64,000 nucleotides of DNA, taken from NCBI RefSeq assembly GCF_023159225.1, contig NC_063162.1, positions 98,226,880-98,290,879 of the forward strand. The letters are read 5' to 3'. Each line of letters begins with the position of its first letter. The first letter of the stretch is position 1. Of the stretch, positions 12,766 through 25,239 are shown one piece after another. The notes beneath the pieces are model-generated. The model was given only the letters and a program-made list of their open reading frames with translations. It ran no database searches and was not told the origin of the DNA. The DNA is from Perognathus longimembris pacificus (lineage: Eukaryota > Chordata > Mammalia > Rodentia > Heteromyidae). A program made the position numbers and the translations under genes.

Positions 12766-14753
12766 ATGGATTCTTGACTTCATCCTACTCTTTTTACTCA
12801 GATCTTTGGGTTCTCAGCAATAGGTTTTGAAGTATTCATGAAATTTGAATATGCAGTAGTCTCCTCTAAGCAGCTTCACTTTTGGGGGATTCATTTACTC
12901 ACAGTTAACTGTGTTCTGAAAAATATTCAGAAAGACACAATTCCTCAGTTAAAATTATTATACCGTTTTGAGTAACATAATGAATCTTGAATACTCACTC
13001 TATTCTGTCCGGAATTTGTGTCATCCATATGTATGTCATGTCTCTACTGTCCACTGTGTGTTTATCGTTCACATCTTGGCTATCTGATCAACAATTGTGG
13101 TACCAGGTGTTCCTCTCCAAGTAATCCTTATTTTACTTAATAATGGCCCTGAAGTGCAAAAATAGTGATTCTGGCAATTTCTATATAGTGTAAAAAAGAC
13201 AGAAAGAAATTTCTTTAAGTTAATATTGAGTTTCTGAATTAATAAGGAGAGAAATAATTACATTCCTAGGTTGCTAAGGAATGCAGCTAAACTGAATCTC
13301 CTATTGCTAGTGATGAAGGAAAAGGATATTAACTTTAATTTTGATGTCATATTCACCCTCCAAATTGTATCCACAGTGCATGGTTTGTACTTGTATGGGT
13401 GGAGAAAGGGATTTAATTTGGCTATGTATAATTAGGGTAAAACAGTGGTTTGGTTTGGTTTGGGACATTGACAGGTAGTTTGAAACATACTTTTTTGTTT
13501 AAAGGTTTCCCATGGGAAGATTTTAAGCTAGAATGCCTTTAAAATGTTATTTATTTATTTATATTTGAATATTTTGTGTCACATTATTTATAAATGCATT
13601 TCTAGTTCATAAACTTTTATTTGTTAGTGTAAAGTTACTCATATAATCCAATGTTTTCTAGTTCCATTGTATCTCTTCTTACATTTTTGAGGGACTCTTT
13701 TTGCTCCGGTTATTATTTCTTCTCACCAGAACTTTGTCAGAATCATTACTTTTCTCAAGAAATTAACTTTGAGCATTGTGATTCTTTGTTTAATCTAACT
13801 TTACTGTTGCTCTAATTTTTTTAACTTTATTAGTTTCCTTCAACTGTCTTTGTTTATACTTTATTTTCTAACTTCATTAGTAGTATTCTTAGCTATTGAA
13901 TTCATAGCATTTATTCCATCTTAATAAAGCATTAAGTTTTGAACTACATAGAACATGCTTAAGATATATATGACAGTGAGCAAAAAGCCAGTTGGGTCAT
14001 AGATTTTATTAGTTTCCTCACTTAGAAGCAAAATGAATTATTCACCATATCAGCCCTAAAGCAGATATGATTCAAATGATTCAAATCTGAGAATCAGCAC
14101 AAATATCTTAGAAATTGTGCAATGTGGAAATTACACAGGAATAATACAGGTAAAGTGCAGAATAAGACTGCTCAAAGATTGGTCAACTGCATTTATTTGT
14201 CCTATATAACAGTGATTATATTAAATGTTTTAACTATAATTTATATAAACTTTCAATTTTATAATATAATAATGACATTGTTTCAAACATTTGCCTCTCC
14301 TATTGTATTTGTTTGAAGACATTTGACACTGATTTGTTTTGGTCACATATTGAGGTGAGAAAGAATTTCACATGATATAATTGATTAGTTTTAACCGTAA
14401 TTAGAACTATACAAATAGGGAACATTGGAAGTCATATCTCCTAGTAAGTGAAGAACCAGTCGTTCAAGCTCACTGTGCACTGTTGTTTTCTATGAAATGC
14501 TTGGGAAAGGCTAGCCTCCATTGAACTGAGCTCTAAGTGTGAAATATATACTATACTTGAAGAATTTTTTAATGAAAATGTAAAACACCTTACCAGGAAT
14601 TTTATAGTGATGACATGAAAATATTTAGTGTATATCTATTCAAATGAATACACTATCCAAATTATAGCCTTTTTAACCTTTTAATGAGGGTTTTAGAAAA
14701 TTTGAAAATACATATGAGACATACATTTTATTTTTATTGGATAGTTCTGGTTT
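12766..14753. other. Unique AT-rich DNA
   Basis: No gene or clear repeat. Contains GGTTT tandem units near 13449 and ATTT units near 13550. Confidence 0.5.
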
Positions 14754-14767
14754 AACGTTTAATTGTT

Positions 14768-14980
14768 TGTTTGTTTTGTTTTTTTGGCCAGTCCTAGGCC
14801 GTGAACTCAGGGCCTGAGCACTGTCCCTGGCTTCTTTTTTGCTCAAGGCTAGCACTCTGCCACTTGAGCCACAGCGCCACTTCTGGCCATTTTCTGTATA
14901 TGTGGTGCTGAGGAATCGAACCCAGGGCCTCATGTATAGGAGGCAAGCACTCTTGCCACTAGGCCATACTCCCAGCCCCT
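14768..14980 (-). mobile_element. IDL-Geo-type dimeric SINE
   Basis: Full-length antisense copy with perfect 14-bp duplications AACGTTTAATTGTT at 14754-14767 and 14981-14994. Confidence 0.92.
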
Positions 14981-15071
14981 AACGTTTAATTGTTATGAAG
15001 ATATAAACATAGTTATTTTGTCTATTCAAAATAATGTATTTTTTCTCTACCACTTTGTATAGAGAACTTAT

Positions 15072-15301
15072 GCTGAGCACCTATGTTCAAGCCTGTAATC
15101 CTAGCTACTCAGCAGGCTGAGATGTGAGGATCACAGTTCAAAGCCAGCCCCGTCAGGAAAACCCATGTGAGTCTTATCTTCAGTTATGCACTAAAAAAGC
15201 CAAAGTAGAGCTGTGGTTCAGGTGGTAGAGTGCTAGTCTTACTTTGAGCACAAAAGCTCAGGGAAAAAACTGAGGTCCTGTGTTCAAGCTTTTTGACCCA
15301 C
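15072..15301 (+). mobile_element. B1/7SL-like + Geo dimeric SINE
   Basis: The left half resembles the 7SL/Alu/B1 core (GCCTGTAATCCTAGCTACTC, then GGCTGAG). The right half is the same Geo unit found in IDL-Geo (GAGCTGTGGTTCAGGTGG and so on). It is followed by a long A-rich tail that grew into the microsatellites at 15319-15504. Confidence 0.8.
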
Positions 15302-15318
15302 CAACCATACACACACCA

Positions 15319-15377
15319 ATAAATAAATAAATACATACATACATACATACATACATACATAAATAAATAAATAAATA
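15319..15377. repeat. (AAAT)n/(CATA)n microsatellite
   Basis: Tetranucleotide tract in the tail of the preceding SINE. Confidence 0.9.
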
Positions 15378-15405
15378 GAAAATAAAGGAAAGAAGGAATT
15401 AAGAC

Positions 15406-15504
15406 AGGAAGGAAGGAAGGAAGGAAGGAAGGAAGGAAGGAAGGAAGGAAAGAAGGAAGGAAGGAAGGAAGAAAGGAAAGAAGGAAAGAAGGAAAGAAGG
15501 AAAA
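15406..15504. repeat. (GGAA)n microsatellite
   Basis: About 100 bp of GGAA with AGAA interruptions. The poly-Ser/Pro/Phe reading frame across it is an artefact of the repeat. Confidence 0.95.
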
Positions 15505-16048
15505 GATAATTTTGATGGATCTATAATGTGGATAGATTTTGTGCTACTCAGACTGAACAGTTTGAAATAGAGGCTAGAATTTATTGTATAGAAGAGAGCA
15601 TATTGAATTAATGTTTTTTGCTCTTCAGTTTGATAATTCAGGAAAATTCGAATAAATAACCCTCCCAGTGATGTACATTGCATTCAACAGAATATATATT
15701 TACAGGTCTTTGAGCAACTGTTTACATAGCATAACTTATCACCGTTTAGAAATATTATCATAAAAATTGTATAGCATCTGTGAATATGGCACTGTCCTAA
15801 AATTACTAGAAATCTGTGTGATTTGAAAGCTAGCATTTTGGATGGAAATTAAATTTGCATTTCATAATAGTTTTTCATTCTAAAATTACTCTTAGCTATT
15901 GTAAAAGCACATAATTATCTCCAAGCTTCATTGCTACTACTACTTGTATGGAACAGTGTTGAGTTGCAAATGTCATAATGGATTGCATTACACATTTGAA
16001 AAATCACCTTTATGATTGTTTATTGACAATGGGTTTTGTGTTTATTTT

Positions 16049-16252
16049 TATTTTTTTTTTGGCCAGTCCTGGGCCTTGGACTCAGGGCCTGAGCACTGTC
16101 CCTGGCTTCTTCCCGCTCAAGGCTAGCACTCTGCCACTTGAGCCACAGCGCCGCTTCTGGCCATTTTCTGTATATGTGGTGCTGGGGAATCGAACCTAGG
16201 GCCTCGTGTATCCAAGGCAGGCACTCTTGCCACTAGGCTATATCCCCAGCCC
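16049..16252 (-). mobile_element. IDL-Geo-type dimeric SINE
   Basis: Nearly consensus antisense copy with 13-bp duplications TTGTGTTTATTTT at 16036-16048 and 16253-16265. Confidence 0.92.
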
Positions 16253-17597
16253 TTGTGTTTATTTTATATGCAACATTACTTAGAAGTTTTCGTGTATCTA
16301 TTTAACATCTATCTATCATACTTGATGCGTTAGAAATTCTGGAGTCAATTTTCTTTGATATACAGAAATGCAGCAATATTGTTTATATGTTTTTGCTTCT
16401 TCAGTGGTAAAAAGTGTAACAAAAATCATTTTATATACAGAATATTAATTTGAGAACACTCACAGGTGAGAAACTTTTAATAAAACTTTTGTCATAGAAT
16501 TCTGATAGTAATGGCCTTCACTGATGTCATCATGAGGCTAAACATACGTTGCTTTTGCTCTGATATAGCAGAATAAATTAATGTGGCTGTATAACTAAAA
16601 ATTGTATCACAAAGTGGATGTCATTACTTAATTATGCTTTTATTTTGTTAGATACTACAATTTTATAATATAACCATGCTTTAAAATGGAAAGGTATCAG
16701 TCTGTCAGAGTGCAATTTTTTCCCTTTTGCTTTTTCCACTATGGGAAACCTATACACAATGCAAGAAAACTTAGTTTTATTAACAGGTGCTTTAGGTTTT
16801 TGTTGTGAAATAATTTAAGCCCATTTTTCCTCAGGGATAGTTCTAAAAAAATTTTAGATACACTGAGCAGGATTCAGTGACATGGTGCATTTAATTAATT
16901 GTTAGGAACACAACATTCTAAAACCACAGCTATTGAGGGCAGATAAGCACATTTATGGAAGGGAGTATTCTGTCCAATAATAATCATTTCTAGGACTAGA
17001 GGTTATAAAGTTTTTATCAATTATTTTTAAAGTTCAAAACCATGGCCATATTCAAGAATACCACAGGAAAGTTTTGGATAAAGGTTAGGAAGGATTAGGA
17101 AAGAAGATTAAATTCTTTCCATATGAGTTCTACTTAGTGATACGTGAAAAGAGGAAATAATGTGCTCTGTTATTTCATATGACTCTTTTTACATTTGTAT
17201 CGTTGTAGAGATTAATTACTATAGCACAAATCCTAATATTTTGTTTCATTTAGAATCCTTGACACCAGATCCTTTCAAGGCAAAAAACATTCTTGTTATT
17301 AGACTATCCTAAACATGGATATATCTGATAGCATGTCTGTCTTCTGAATTTAAAATCATAATATTGATTTCAAGTATACTCCTCTTTTTAACATGACTGT
17401 CTTCCAGCTGAGAAGAATAACTAGGTGCCATTTTTCTAGCAACTGTTTTAGTAATATACCTGGAAAGGAAGTTCAACTTGTAGAAGTTGCTTTTATGCAG
17501 ATAACAAGAGGTCTATACAAATATAACCATATAAGAATGATCACATTAACTTATTTTAGTGGCAAAACATAATTTCCAAAAATATAGTGATTGATTT

Positions 17598-17855
17598 TTT
17601 TATTTTTATTTTTTTTGGAGTGGGGCTTCAACCCAGGGCCAGGGTGCTGTCCCTGAGCTTTTGTACTCAAAGCAAATGCTCTACCACTTGGCAACAGCTC
17701 CACTTCAAGTTTTTTTGGTGTTTTCAATTGGAGATTAATTAAATTAATTGGAGTCTCGTATACTTCCCTGCCTGTGCTGGTTTTGAACTGCGATCCTCAG
17801 ATGTCAGCCTCCTTAGTGGCTAGGAAGATTATAAGTGTGAGCCACCAGCATCTGG
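17598..17855 (-). mobile_element. B1/7SL-like + Geo dimeric SINE (antisense)
   Basis: T-rich tail, antisense Geo unit (CTGTCCCTGAGC), then an antisense B1-like half (GATCCTCAGATGTCAGCCTC ... GTGAGCCACCAGC). Flanks share TGATTGAT-like sequence. Confidence 0.75.
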
Positions 17856-18639
17856 TATGATTGATATTTTTAAGGTTATTTTTATTTGCATATATTGATT
17901 ACTCAAGGGTGTTTTGGTGTCATTTACATACAGACAGACAATGTGTCTTCATCAAGCTCACTTCTTTCTTTTTTCTCCCTGTTTATTAAAATAATTTCAG
18001 CAGGTTTTATTGTTATTTTTTCATATTTGGCCATATTTACTCTCTCCATTGTTTCCCTTCCCCCTTGTTGGTAGAGACTCCCCCCAAAAAATACTGTTTT
18101 ATTTTCTTCTTATTTATGTTTCAATTATACATCAGTCATTTGTTTTTAATTATAACAAGGGGTTTCATCATAGTAATTCACTTGTGTGTATATTGTATTT
18201 TATTGAGATTAGCCTCATTTGTTGCTCTCTCTTTCCAGCCTCCTACACATATATTGTCCAACAGGTGATTTATTTTCTAAATTGTAGTACATTTTATATA
18301 ATTATTGATTTAGATATTTAATGTTTTTATTTTATGTAACTGTAACTCCGCTGTACAACACCTTTGCAATAAGGTTTAAATAAAGAAAAATTTAAAAATC
18401 AATATAAATACTATTCCAAAAACCTAAGTGCTTAGTGTGGTTCATTTTAATGTTAATCACTAAACAACACACTGACCTCATTCCTCAGTGAAAGGATGAA
18501 AGCAAAATTCCTATTTCCTTAAATTTTAGGCTCTTGGATTATAAATCTCTTCCTCTTTTTCATAAAACACATTCATGTCTCTTTTGGAACTATTTATTTT
18601 TTCTTCCGCTGTCTGAAGTAAAGTAGAGCTCATTGGCCA

Positions 18640-18910
18640 TACTTTTTATTTTATTTTATTTTTTATGAACACATGGTTTTCAGTTGCATAAGTAAGATAA
18701 TGAGTACATTTCTTTTTGAGAAGTGTTATCCCCTCTCTCATTTTCTCCGAGTTTTCCTCTCCCACCCTTCTTTCCCCCCAAGTTGTAGAGTTCATTTCCA
18801 ACATTGTGTCTAGTGTGTATCACTGTTGAATTGGTTCATCCGTTGTCCCACCCTTTCTGTCATTCTTTTCCCCTCCCCAAGTCATATGAACTCACATACA
18901 AGAGAAAGGG
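18640..18910 (-). mobile_element. Recurrent 3'-terminal repeat (unnamed; L1-3'-end-like), antisense
   Basis: Shares GAGTACATTTCTT, TTATCCCCTCTCTCATTTTC, AGTTGTAGAGTT and GAATTGGTTCATCCGTTG with the copy at 28255. A plus-strand terminus of the same type lies at about 18325-18385. Confidence 0.6.
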
Positions 18911-18969
18911 TAGCTCCTTAGGCCATACTTTCTTTTTAACACCAAAAAAAAAAAAAAATCCCCCCCCCG

Positions 18970-21540
18970 AAAACTAAATTGTGAGTATAGATATTTATTT
19001 TCCAAATATTAATTATAGCTAAACCACAGAGTATCATATTTTTTCAACTTCTATAGAATAGAGGAAATTGTTTGAATCATATATAGAGTGTAGGTTTTGA
19101 AATGAAATGATTATGTGTTTCTAAGGCTAATTATAAATGGTGGATTATAAAAACAGAGGATCCCAATTTCTGTAGCTCAAGTTGCAGAACTTCACAGAAG
19201 GGAAATGTCTACCCAGACCAGATCTGAATCCTGTTCCTCCAGAATAGCTGTTTCTTTGCTCCTTTGTTTTCTAGTAGACAAAACACTGTGAGTGACATTT
19301 TCTTACTGTTCTATTTTATCATAGGGTAAGTGTGTGTGCAGTGTAGTATAGTGAATAATCCTTTAAAATATATACATAGTATGTAATAATGTCAGTACAC
19401 GCCTACCATTATCCATTATTTATGTCTTTAAGCCAAACTTGAAAAATCTAGAAAGTGAGCTGCCAGTCAGTTAAGCACAAGATAAATCTGAAAATATTTT
19501 CTACAAATTAAGATTTAAAAAGTATCCATTAAGGGTATTTTAAAGTAGATTTGATTTCGTTTAAAACATTTTTAGCCAACAATTGAATATAATGGTGTGA
19601 TACAACTGGGCATATGCATCTTTAATTTTATAGACTAGGAAACAAGATTAAGTAATGAATGAATCATTGTACTGTAAAATTAGTGGGGATTCTTTTCTTT
19701 TTCATAGAAAAGAAAAAGCACTGATACATGAGAGTCTTGTTAGTATGAACCTGACTGGGAAAATAATTTGATGAAATGTAGAGACTATCTGCAAGGCAGT
19801 TTCTAGTCCAGAGCGTTTGAATAAGTATTAGGAAATATGAATTTGTTTCTGCTTCATCTAACCAGATCTGATACAATGGGATATTCAGTTAGGGAGAAGA
19901 GTCTTTGGTACTTAATAAGGCGATCATTCATGCTGAATGGATATGAAAAATCATTCAGTGAAAAATAGATTTCATAGTGTCCCAGACTTGATAACTTTTG
20001 GGGATTTGTGACCTTTTTGTGCACAGACCATAAAGAAAATAAATAGTTCTTATTAAAAACTGAGTATACTTTTTTCTATACTTGATATAGACTTGTTAAA
20101 AAGTAAACATTTTTCATTTGCAGCTTAAATGCCCTTACTGTATTGTCTATGGAGGGCTTAAGCAAAAAGAAGCAACCTGATGTGGCAAACGGTGATGAGT
20201 GAAGTCTTGGTTTGTTCATAAGCTGGGTGATTGCCATCTTTAGCTTTGATGGCTAGGCATAGTTTATTAATACAGTGAAAAGCAAAGTGGCTTTAGCAGT
20301 TCAAAGGTTACAAAGTTATGATTACTCATCAGAAAGTTAGATTATTGAATGTGTTTTAAATCACACGATAGCATTGCACTAATTGAATATGGTGGAACAG
20401 GGGTTATTGTTACACTATGTATGTCATGATCTGTAAAACAAAATATCCTTTTTTAGTGGACTTACTACCTTGGATTGTCACTTTAATGGCAAAGAAGTTT
20501 GAATTTCTGTGAATTGATCTGCTTTAAAGTTTCCAAGGCATGATGACTTATATGTTGCTTTAATGAGCGCTCTTTTACAAATTTAGTAACTAGTAGTCTG
20601 CATGTATTCCATAAGGTAGTGCTGTCAAACATATAAAGTGATCTTTTAAAGATATCATACTTCCGTCTCTTCCACTTATGTTATAATAGCATACCTAAAA
20701 GTATTTACAAATTTTATTGTAAAGCATGCATGGTTTCTCATTTGTATTTAAGTGAGGAAAAAACCAAAAACCTATAACTTTAGAGCTTGACCTCCACCTA
20801 GAAATCTAGTCAGCTAGCCAGCCAGTCAGCCATAATATTTTTTTCATTATTCTATTTACCCAAAAGAAAACAAATTGGTTCTTAGCCCAATAACTTGACA
20901 TGTAGGAGAGGTGAATAATAATTTAAGAGAGATTGAGACAATTGGATTAGAGGAAAGTAAAGGAGGGATAGATGAGTGAGTTCTGTAGTACAACCTTGGA
21001 GATAATGATTGCTTTGTATGTAATAAGGGAAAGCTCATTTGTGGGTAGAGTAAGCAGAATATCCTGCTGGCATATGCTGTGCTTTGAGAGAGTTTTGCAG
21101 ATTGAGTTGAAGCAGTTTCACTTATTAATCTCATTTATTAGGGATGGTGACAAAGGATAATTTTGAATCTATGTAGCTATTATTTTTTGTATTGTGGTGG
21201 CAAAGTAAATTAAGATTTATTTTCTCAAAATATTTGCTACTGAAGATTTTGCAGAGGAAGAAACAATATTAAAATGTAATGTGTACAACAATAGAGATGT
21301 ATGCAGGATATAGTGGGAAGAATGAACAGTATATGTCTGCTGAGCTAATGTGGAATGTAGGAAAAGTACATAAAGGGTAAAGTGGTATAAGGGCAATGAA
21401 GTGGTCACATTAGCAATTCAAAGAGAGACAATCTTACAGATTTCTAACATTTTAATATTTATTTGTTAAATATATTTCTGCAGATTTGGTTATGCATATT
21501 CTAAAGACATTAACTGGAAGATTCTAGAAATCATAATTTA
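18970..21540. other. Unique AT-rich DNA
   Basis: About 2.5 kb without a recognisable SINE or gene. An A-run/C-run junction lies just before it (18943-18969). Confidence 0.5.
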
Positions 21541-21553
21541 AAACTTTTAATCT

Positions 21554-21758
21554 GGGGCTGGGGATATGGCCTAGTGGCAAGAGTGCCTGCCTCATATACA
21601 TGAGGTCCTGGGTTCGATTCCCCAGCACCACATATACAGAAAATGGCCAGAAGTGGCGCTGTGGCTCAAGTGGCAGAGTGCTAGCCTTGAGCAAAAAGAA
21701 GCCAGGGACAGTGCTCAGGCCCTGAGTCCAAGCCCCAGGACTGGCAAAAAAAAAAAAC
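21554..21758 (+). mobile_element. IDL-Geo-type dimeric SINE
   Basis: Close-to-consensus sense copy. Left half shows an A-box-like TGGCCTAGTGGC and a B-box GGTTCGATTCC; right half shows TGGCTCAAGTGGC. Perfect 14-bp duplications AAACTTTTAATCTG at 21541-21554 and 21759-21772 (the first G may belong to either). Confidence 0.95.
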
Positions 21759-22254
21759 AAACTTTTAATCTGAATGGTGTTTTTAGTAGTATGATGAAAT
21801 ATTACTCTATCCCACTCCACCCTCCTGGATGGTATGGCTTTGCTTTGTCCAGAATATCCATATTATATATGCTACCCACCCACTGGTCAGTCATTTTCTC
21901 AGTGATTGTATTTCAGTGTTTGTGCTCTAAGTACCTTTTTTATTATTAATAATGGATCCAATGCACAACAAGAGAGGCTGACAAGTTTATTACAGTGCAT
22001 AGTTATAATTATTCTCTTCTTTTATTAGTTACTATTGTTGATTTCTTGTGGTGCCTAATTTATAACTTCAATTTTGTCATAGGCATCTGTGCATGTGTAG
22101 GAAAAAATAATATGCTATTTGTGGCTTGAAGGATGTCTTAGTGATTTTGAAATGTATTTTTCATAGATAAGGGAGGGATATCATAATAAGTAACCACTAT
22201 TATCACATATTAACCTTAAACATTCATCGATGGGGAGAGACTATGTGTTTTTTT

Positions 22255-22492
22255 GTTTGTTTGTTTCTTTTTTTTTTTCCTTTGTCTTTTTTTATCAGTT
22301 GTGGGACTTGAACTCTGGGCCTGGGTGCTGTCCCTGAGCTCTTCAGCTACAGTGCCACTTCCAGTTTTCTGATAGTTAATAGGAGGTAAGAGTCCCACGT
22401 ACTCTCTTACCTGTGCTGGCTTTTAGCCACAGTCCTCAGATCTCAGCCTCCTGAGTAGATGGGATTATAGGCGTGGGCCACTGCCACTTGGC
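22255..22492 (-). mobile_element. B1/7SL-like + Geo dimeric SINE (antisense)
   Basis: T-rich tail, antisense Geo unit, then antisense B1 half ending GTGGGCCACTGCCACTTGGC. It abuts the LTR at 22497. Confidence 0.8.
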
Positions 22493-22496
22493 ATGA

Positions 22497-22890
22497 TGAA
22501 TGAAGGATGTAACCTCTACCTTAAGGCCCATTTTTCTATGTATCCAAAGATGGAATATGAAGGATTGACCCCAACCCTATTGCTCCAGGTGCATACAGAC
22601 ACCAGGCAAAATCTCAGGTATATGTGAACTTGTTTTGATATGCAGGCATGGCAATTCAAGCTCAGCTGTAAACCATCCATTGTTGGCCCACGGAAAAGCC
22701 ACCAACTTCCTAGACCTACTAGTACTTTCATTAATCTCTGCCTCCTTGCTCAGAGCCCATGTTCACCCCCGGCACAACTGCCGAACCTGCGGGAAGGTCT
22801 GTGCCCCTCCTATTCCTCAATAAACAATTCTCTCCTGTTGAAGATTGACTCTGGTCTATTCCTTTTCCGTTCTCCTTCATTTTCCTGACA
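22497..22890 (+). mobile_element. Probable solo LTR, class I-like (ERV1)
   Basis: A 394-bp block beginning TGAATG and ending CTGACA, flanked by ATGA at 22493-22496 and 22891-22894. A 4-bp duplication suits class I ERVs. AATAAA near 22819 on the plus strand is followed by a pyrimidine-rich U5-like segment. Base composition is richer in GC than the surroundings. The left boundary is uncertain because the ATGATGA context allows several choices and the terminal inverted repeat is weak. The family is not recognised. Confidence 0.5.
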
Positions 22891-23278
22891 ATGAGTAGAG
22901 ACTGTGGTACAGTATGACATGCATTTCTCAGCTTCAAGAAAGTCACCTACTTCCTTCCTTCTAAGATTAGTTTAAAGCAATTCCCAGATATGTTAATATT
23001 TTATTTGTAAGTATTTCCATAAATATCTACAAAATATAAAGTGCCTAAAATGTAATCACCATACCATAATTACATAGAAAGCTTTCATAATAAAATTTTA
23101 GTACAAAATATTTATTTTCATGATTGCCATATAAATTTTTTGTTTAGCTTTCAAAGCTCATTTGGGCAAATAAGATCCCCAACAAGGTCTATCAATTATA
23201 TTAAAATCCATGGGCTACTGTTTCAGTCTTTCCTTTTCTCTCTTTTTCTCCATACAATTTATTCAATAAAAATCAGGC

Positions 23279-23386
23279 GTGGCTGGGATGTAGCTTAGTG
23301 GCAAAGCACTTGCCTAGCAAGTACAATGTCTTGGGTCCAATCCCTAGTACCAAAAAAAAAAAAAAAAAAAAAAAAAAAGAAAAGAC
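23279..23386 (+). mobile_element. ID-type monomeric SINE
   Basis: tRNA-Ala-like body (GGCTGGGATGTAGCTTAGTG ... GGGTCCAATCCCTAGTACC) with an A-tail of about 26 nt. Perfect 11-bp duplications AAAAATCAGGC at 23268-23278 and 23387-23397. It has no Geo half, unlike the dimers. Confidence 0.9.
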
Positions 23387-24653
23387 AAAAATCAGGCTTG
23401 TTAACCTGCACATGGTTTGTTTCCTGCATGTTTGATTTTGCTGATCAAATCCTGTTTCATCATACTCTACATGCCCTGGTTGTGAGATCTTCCTAGACAT
23501 GTTATAAAGGTCTACAGTTTTTTTTTTTAAAAGAACTAGATTGTCCTAAGTGGGTATCAGTGGAACTGAGACCTTTTTTGCTCTAAATGGCTAGTTAACT
23601 CCACCATATGTTGATGGAAACTTCTGCATGTTCAGCTATTTGTCAGTGGCCATAGACATTTTACAGATCAATAAAATTCAAGCCCTATTTTCAACTGCTT
23701 GTAATAGTTTTCTGTTATACAAGATCTACACTGGCCAGCTTGCTCAAGAATCCCTGGTACAATTTCCTCTAAACATCATGACCCTAACATAAGCAGACAG
23801 AGAAGTGCTCTGATGGGAAACAGCTTTTCCTAAGGAGTAAAAGCTATCCATGCTTATAATCTCTCCACGCATCAGGGATGGACTGTGGCTAATGAAATGG
23901 CACAGTTGGTCAAGTGCACGGCATGCAGAAGAGCAGGTAACCTGAAGTAATCTGCTAGGAGTCCAAAGGGAAAAACAAGCTCCAGAGAGATTAGTAGATT
24001 ATTTCTATGAAAAGAGAATAGTAATTAGGTTGTTTTCTGTCATACACGATACATATGTATGTCTATAGACACATAGGTATTGTTTTTACTTTAAGAATAC
24101 AAAGTAGTTTAACCATTTTGAGGGCTTGATAGCAAAACAAAAAGCACAGGAAATGTTCAAACCTTGCCTCTCCTTATTTGGCTTTGTTTCCTATTTAAAA
24201 TGTGAAGCCAGCTCAGTGTCTAAGTAAATTAAATCCAAGTCTGTCAAACTCGGTCCCAAGGACTCATTTGGAGATTTGTTCCAAGTTTTGACTGTCAAGA
24301 TGACTGGTTTGCTACATGATCTCAAAGATGATAACAGGAAACATACACTTTAATGCCAGCAAGTTTATTTACTTGTGGTAGAAATGAAACCTTGTCAGGT
24401 GGGCAGAACAAGGCCCCCCTTGAGTACCATGGGATAAGAGTATACCATTTGTCCTGGAAAAGGCTGGGAAAATAAGAAAAATGACTGAATATATGATAAG
24501 AAATTAATTGAAAATTCATAGCATTGTATGTTTTGTGGGTTTTATCAACACCTATATCAAATTGCAATCATTGATTCTGCAGAGATCATTGTATTCTGTT
24601 TGGCTTTATGTCATGAATGGGATTCTAAGTTACCATATATTAAGAGTAGGTAT

Positions 24654-24864
24654 CGGGGCTGGGGATATGGCCTAGTGGCTAGAGTGCTTGCCTCGTATAC
24701 ATGAGGCCCTAGGTTCGATTCCCCAGCACCACATATACAGAAAATGGCCAGAAGTGACGCTGTGGCTCAAGTGGCAGAGTACTAGCCTTGAGCAAGAAGA
24801 AGCCAGGGACAGTGCTCAGGCCTTGAGTCCAAGCCCCAGGACTGGCCAAAAAAAAAAAAAAAAA
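24654..24864 (+). mobile_element. IDL-Geo-type dimeric SINE
   Basis: Nearly consensus, with an A-tail and perfect 12-bp duplications AAGAGTAGGTAT at 24642-24653 and 24865-24876. Confidence 0.94.
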
Positions 24865-25239
24865 AAGAGTAGGTATGACAAAAATAAATGAAAAAAAGTA
24901 CAATTGAAAATAAAGTAAAACTAGAAGAGGAAGCTGAAATTCTACTAATATTTTATTTTCTGACATAATACAAATTTGTTGGTGAATTGCTATATATTAT
25001 TCATAGTATAAGAGAATAGGGCACTCTTAGTAGAAAATTGACCATTTTATGTTCCATGTGTTCTAAAAAAGGAGGTTATAATTGTTGTTATTATAATAGT
25101 TGTAGAGACAAGATTCAATGGAACATGCCCATTTATGTTTGCATATAATACATCCTTCAGTGTCACTCATGTGTCACTTTCCCTAGCTATTCCATATTCA
25201 ACCATTTTCTACAGTTTGCTAGTTTCATTTTCATGAATT

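Noticed and set aside
15399..15683. Ser-Phe-Leu-Pro repeat frame
   Set aside because: Translation of a (GGAA)n microsatellite.
21653..21949. 98-codon frames on both strands with LKWQSASL / SPGAWTQGLSTVPG type peptides recurring in the window
   Set aside because: These peptides are translations of the IDL-Geo SINE, which recurs about 17 times; they are not a protein family.
23279..23352. tRNA-Ala-like gene
   Set aside because: It has an A-tail and target duplications, so it is an ID SINE rather than a tRNA gene.
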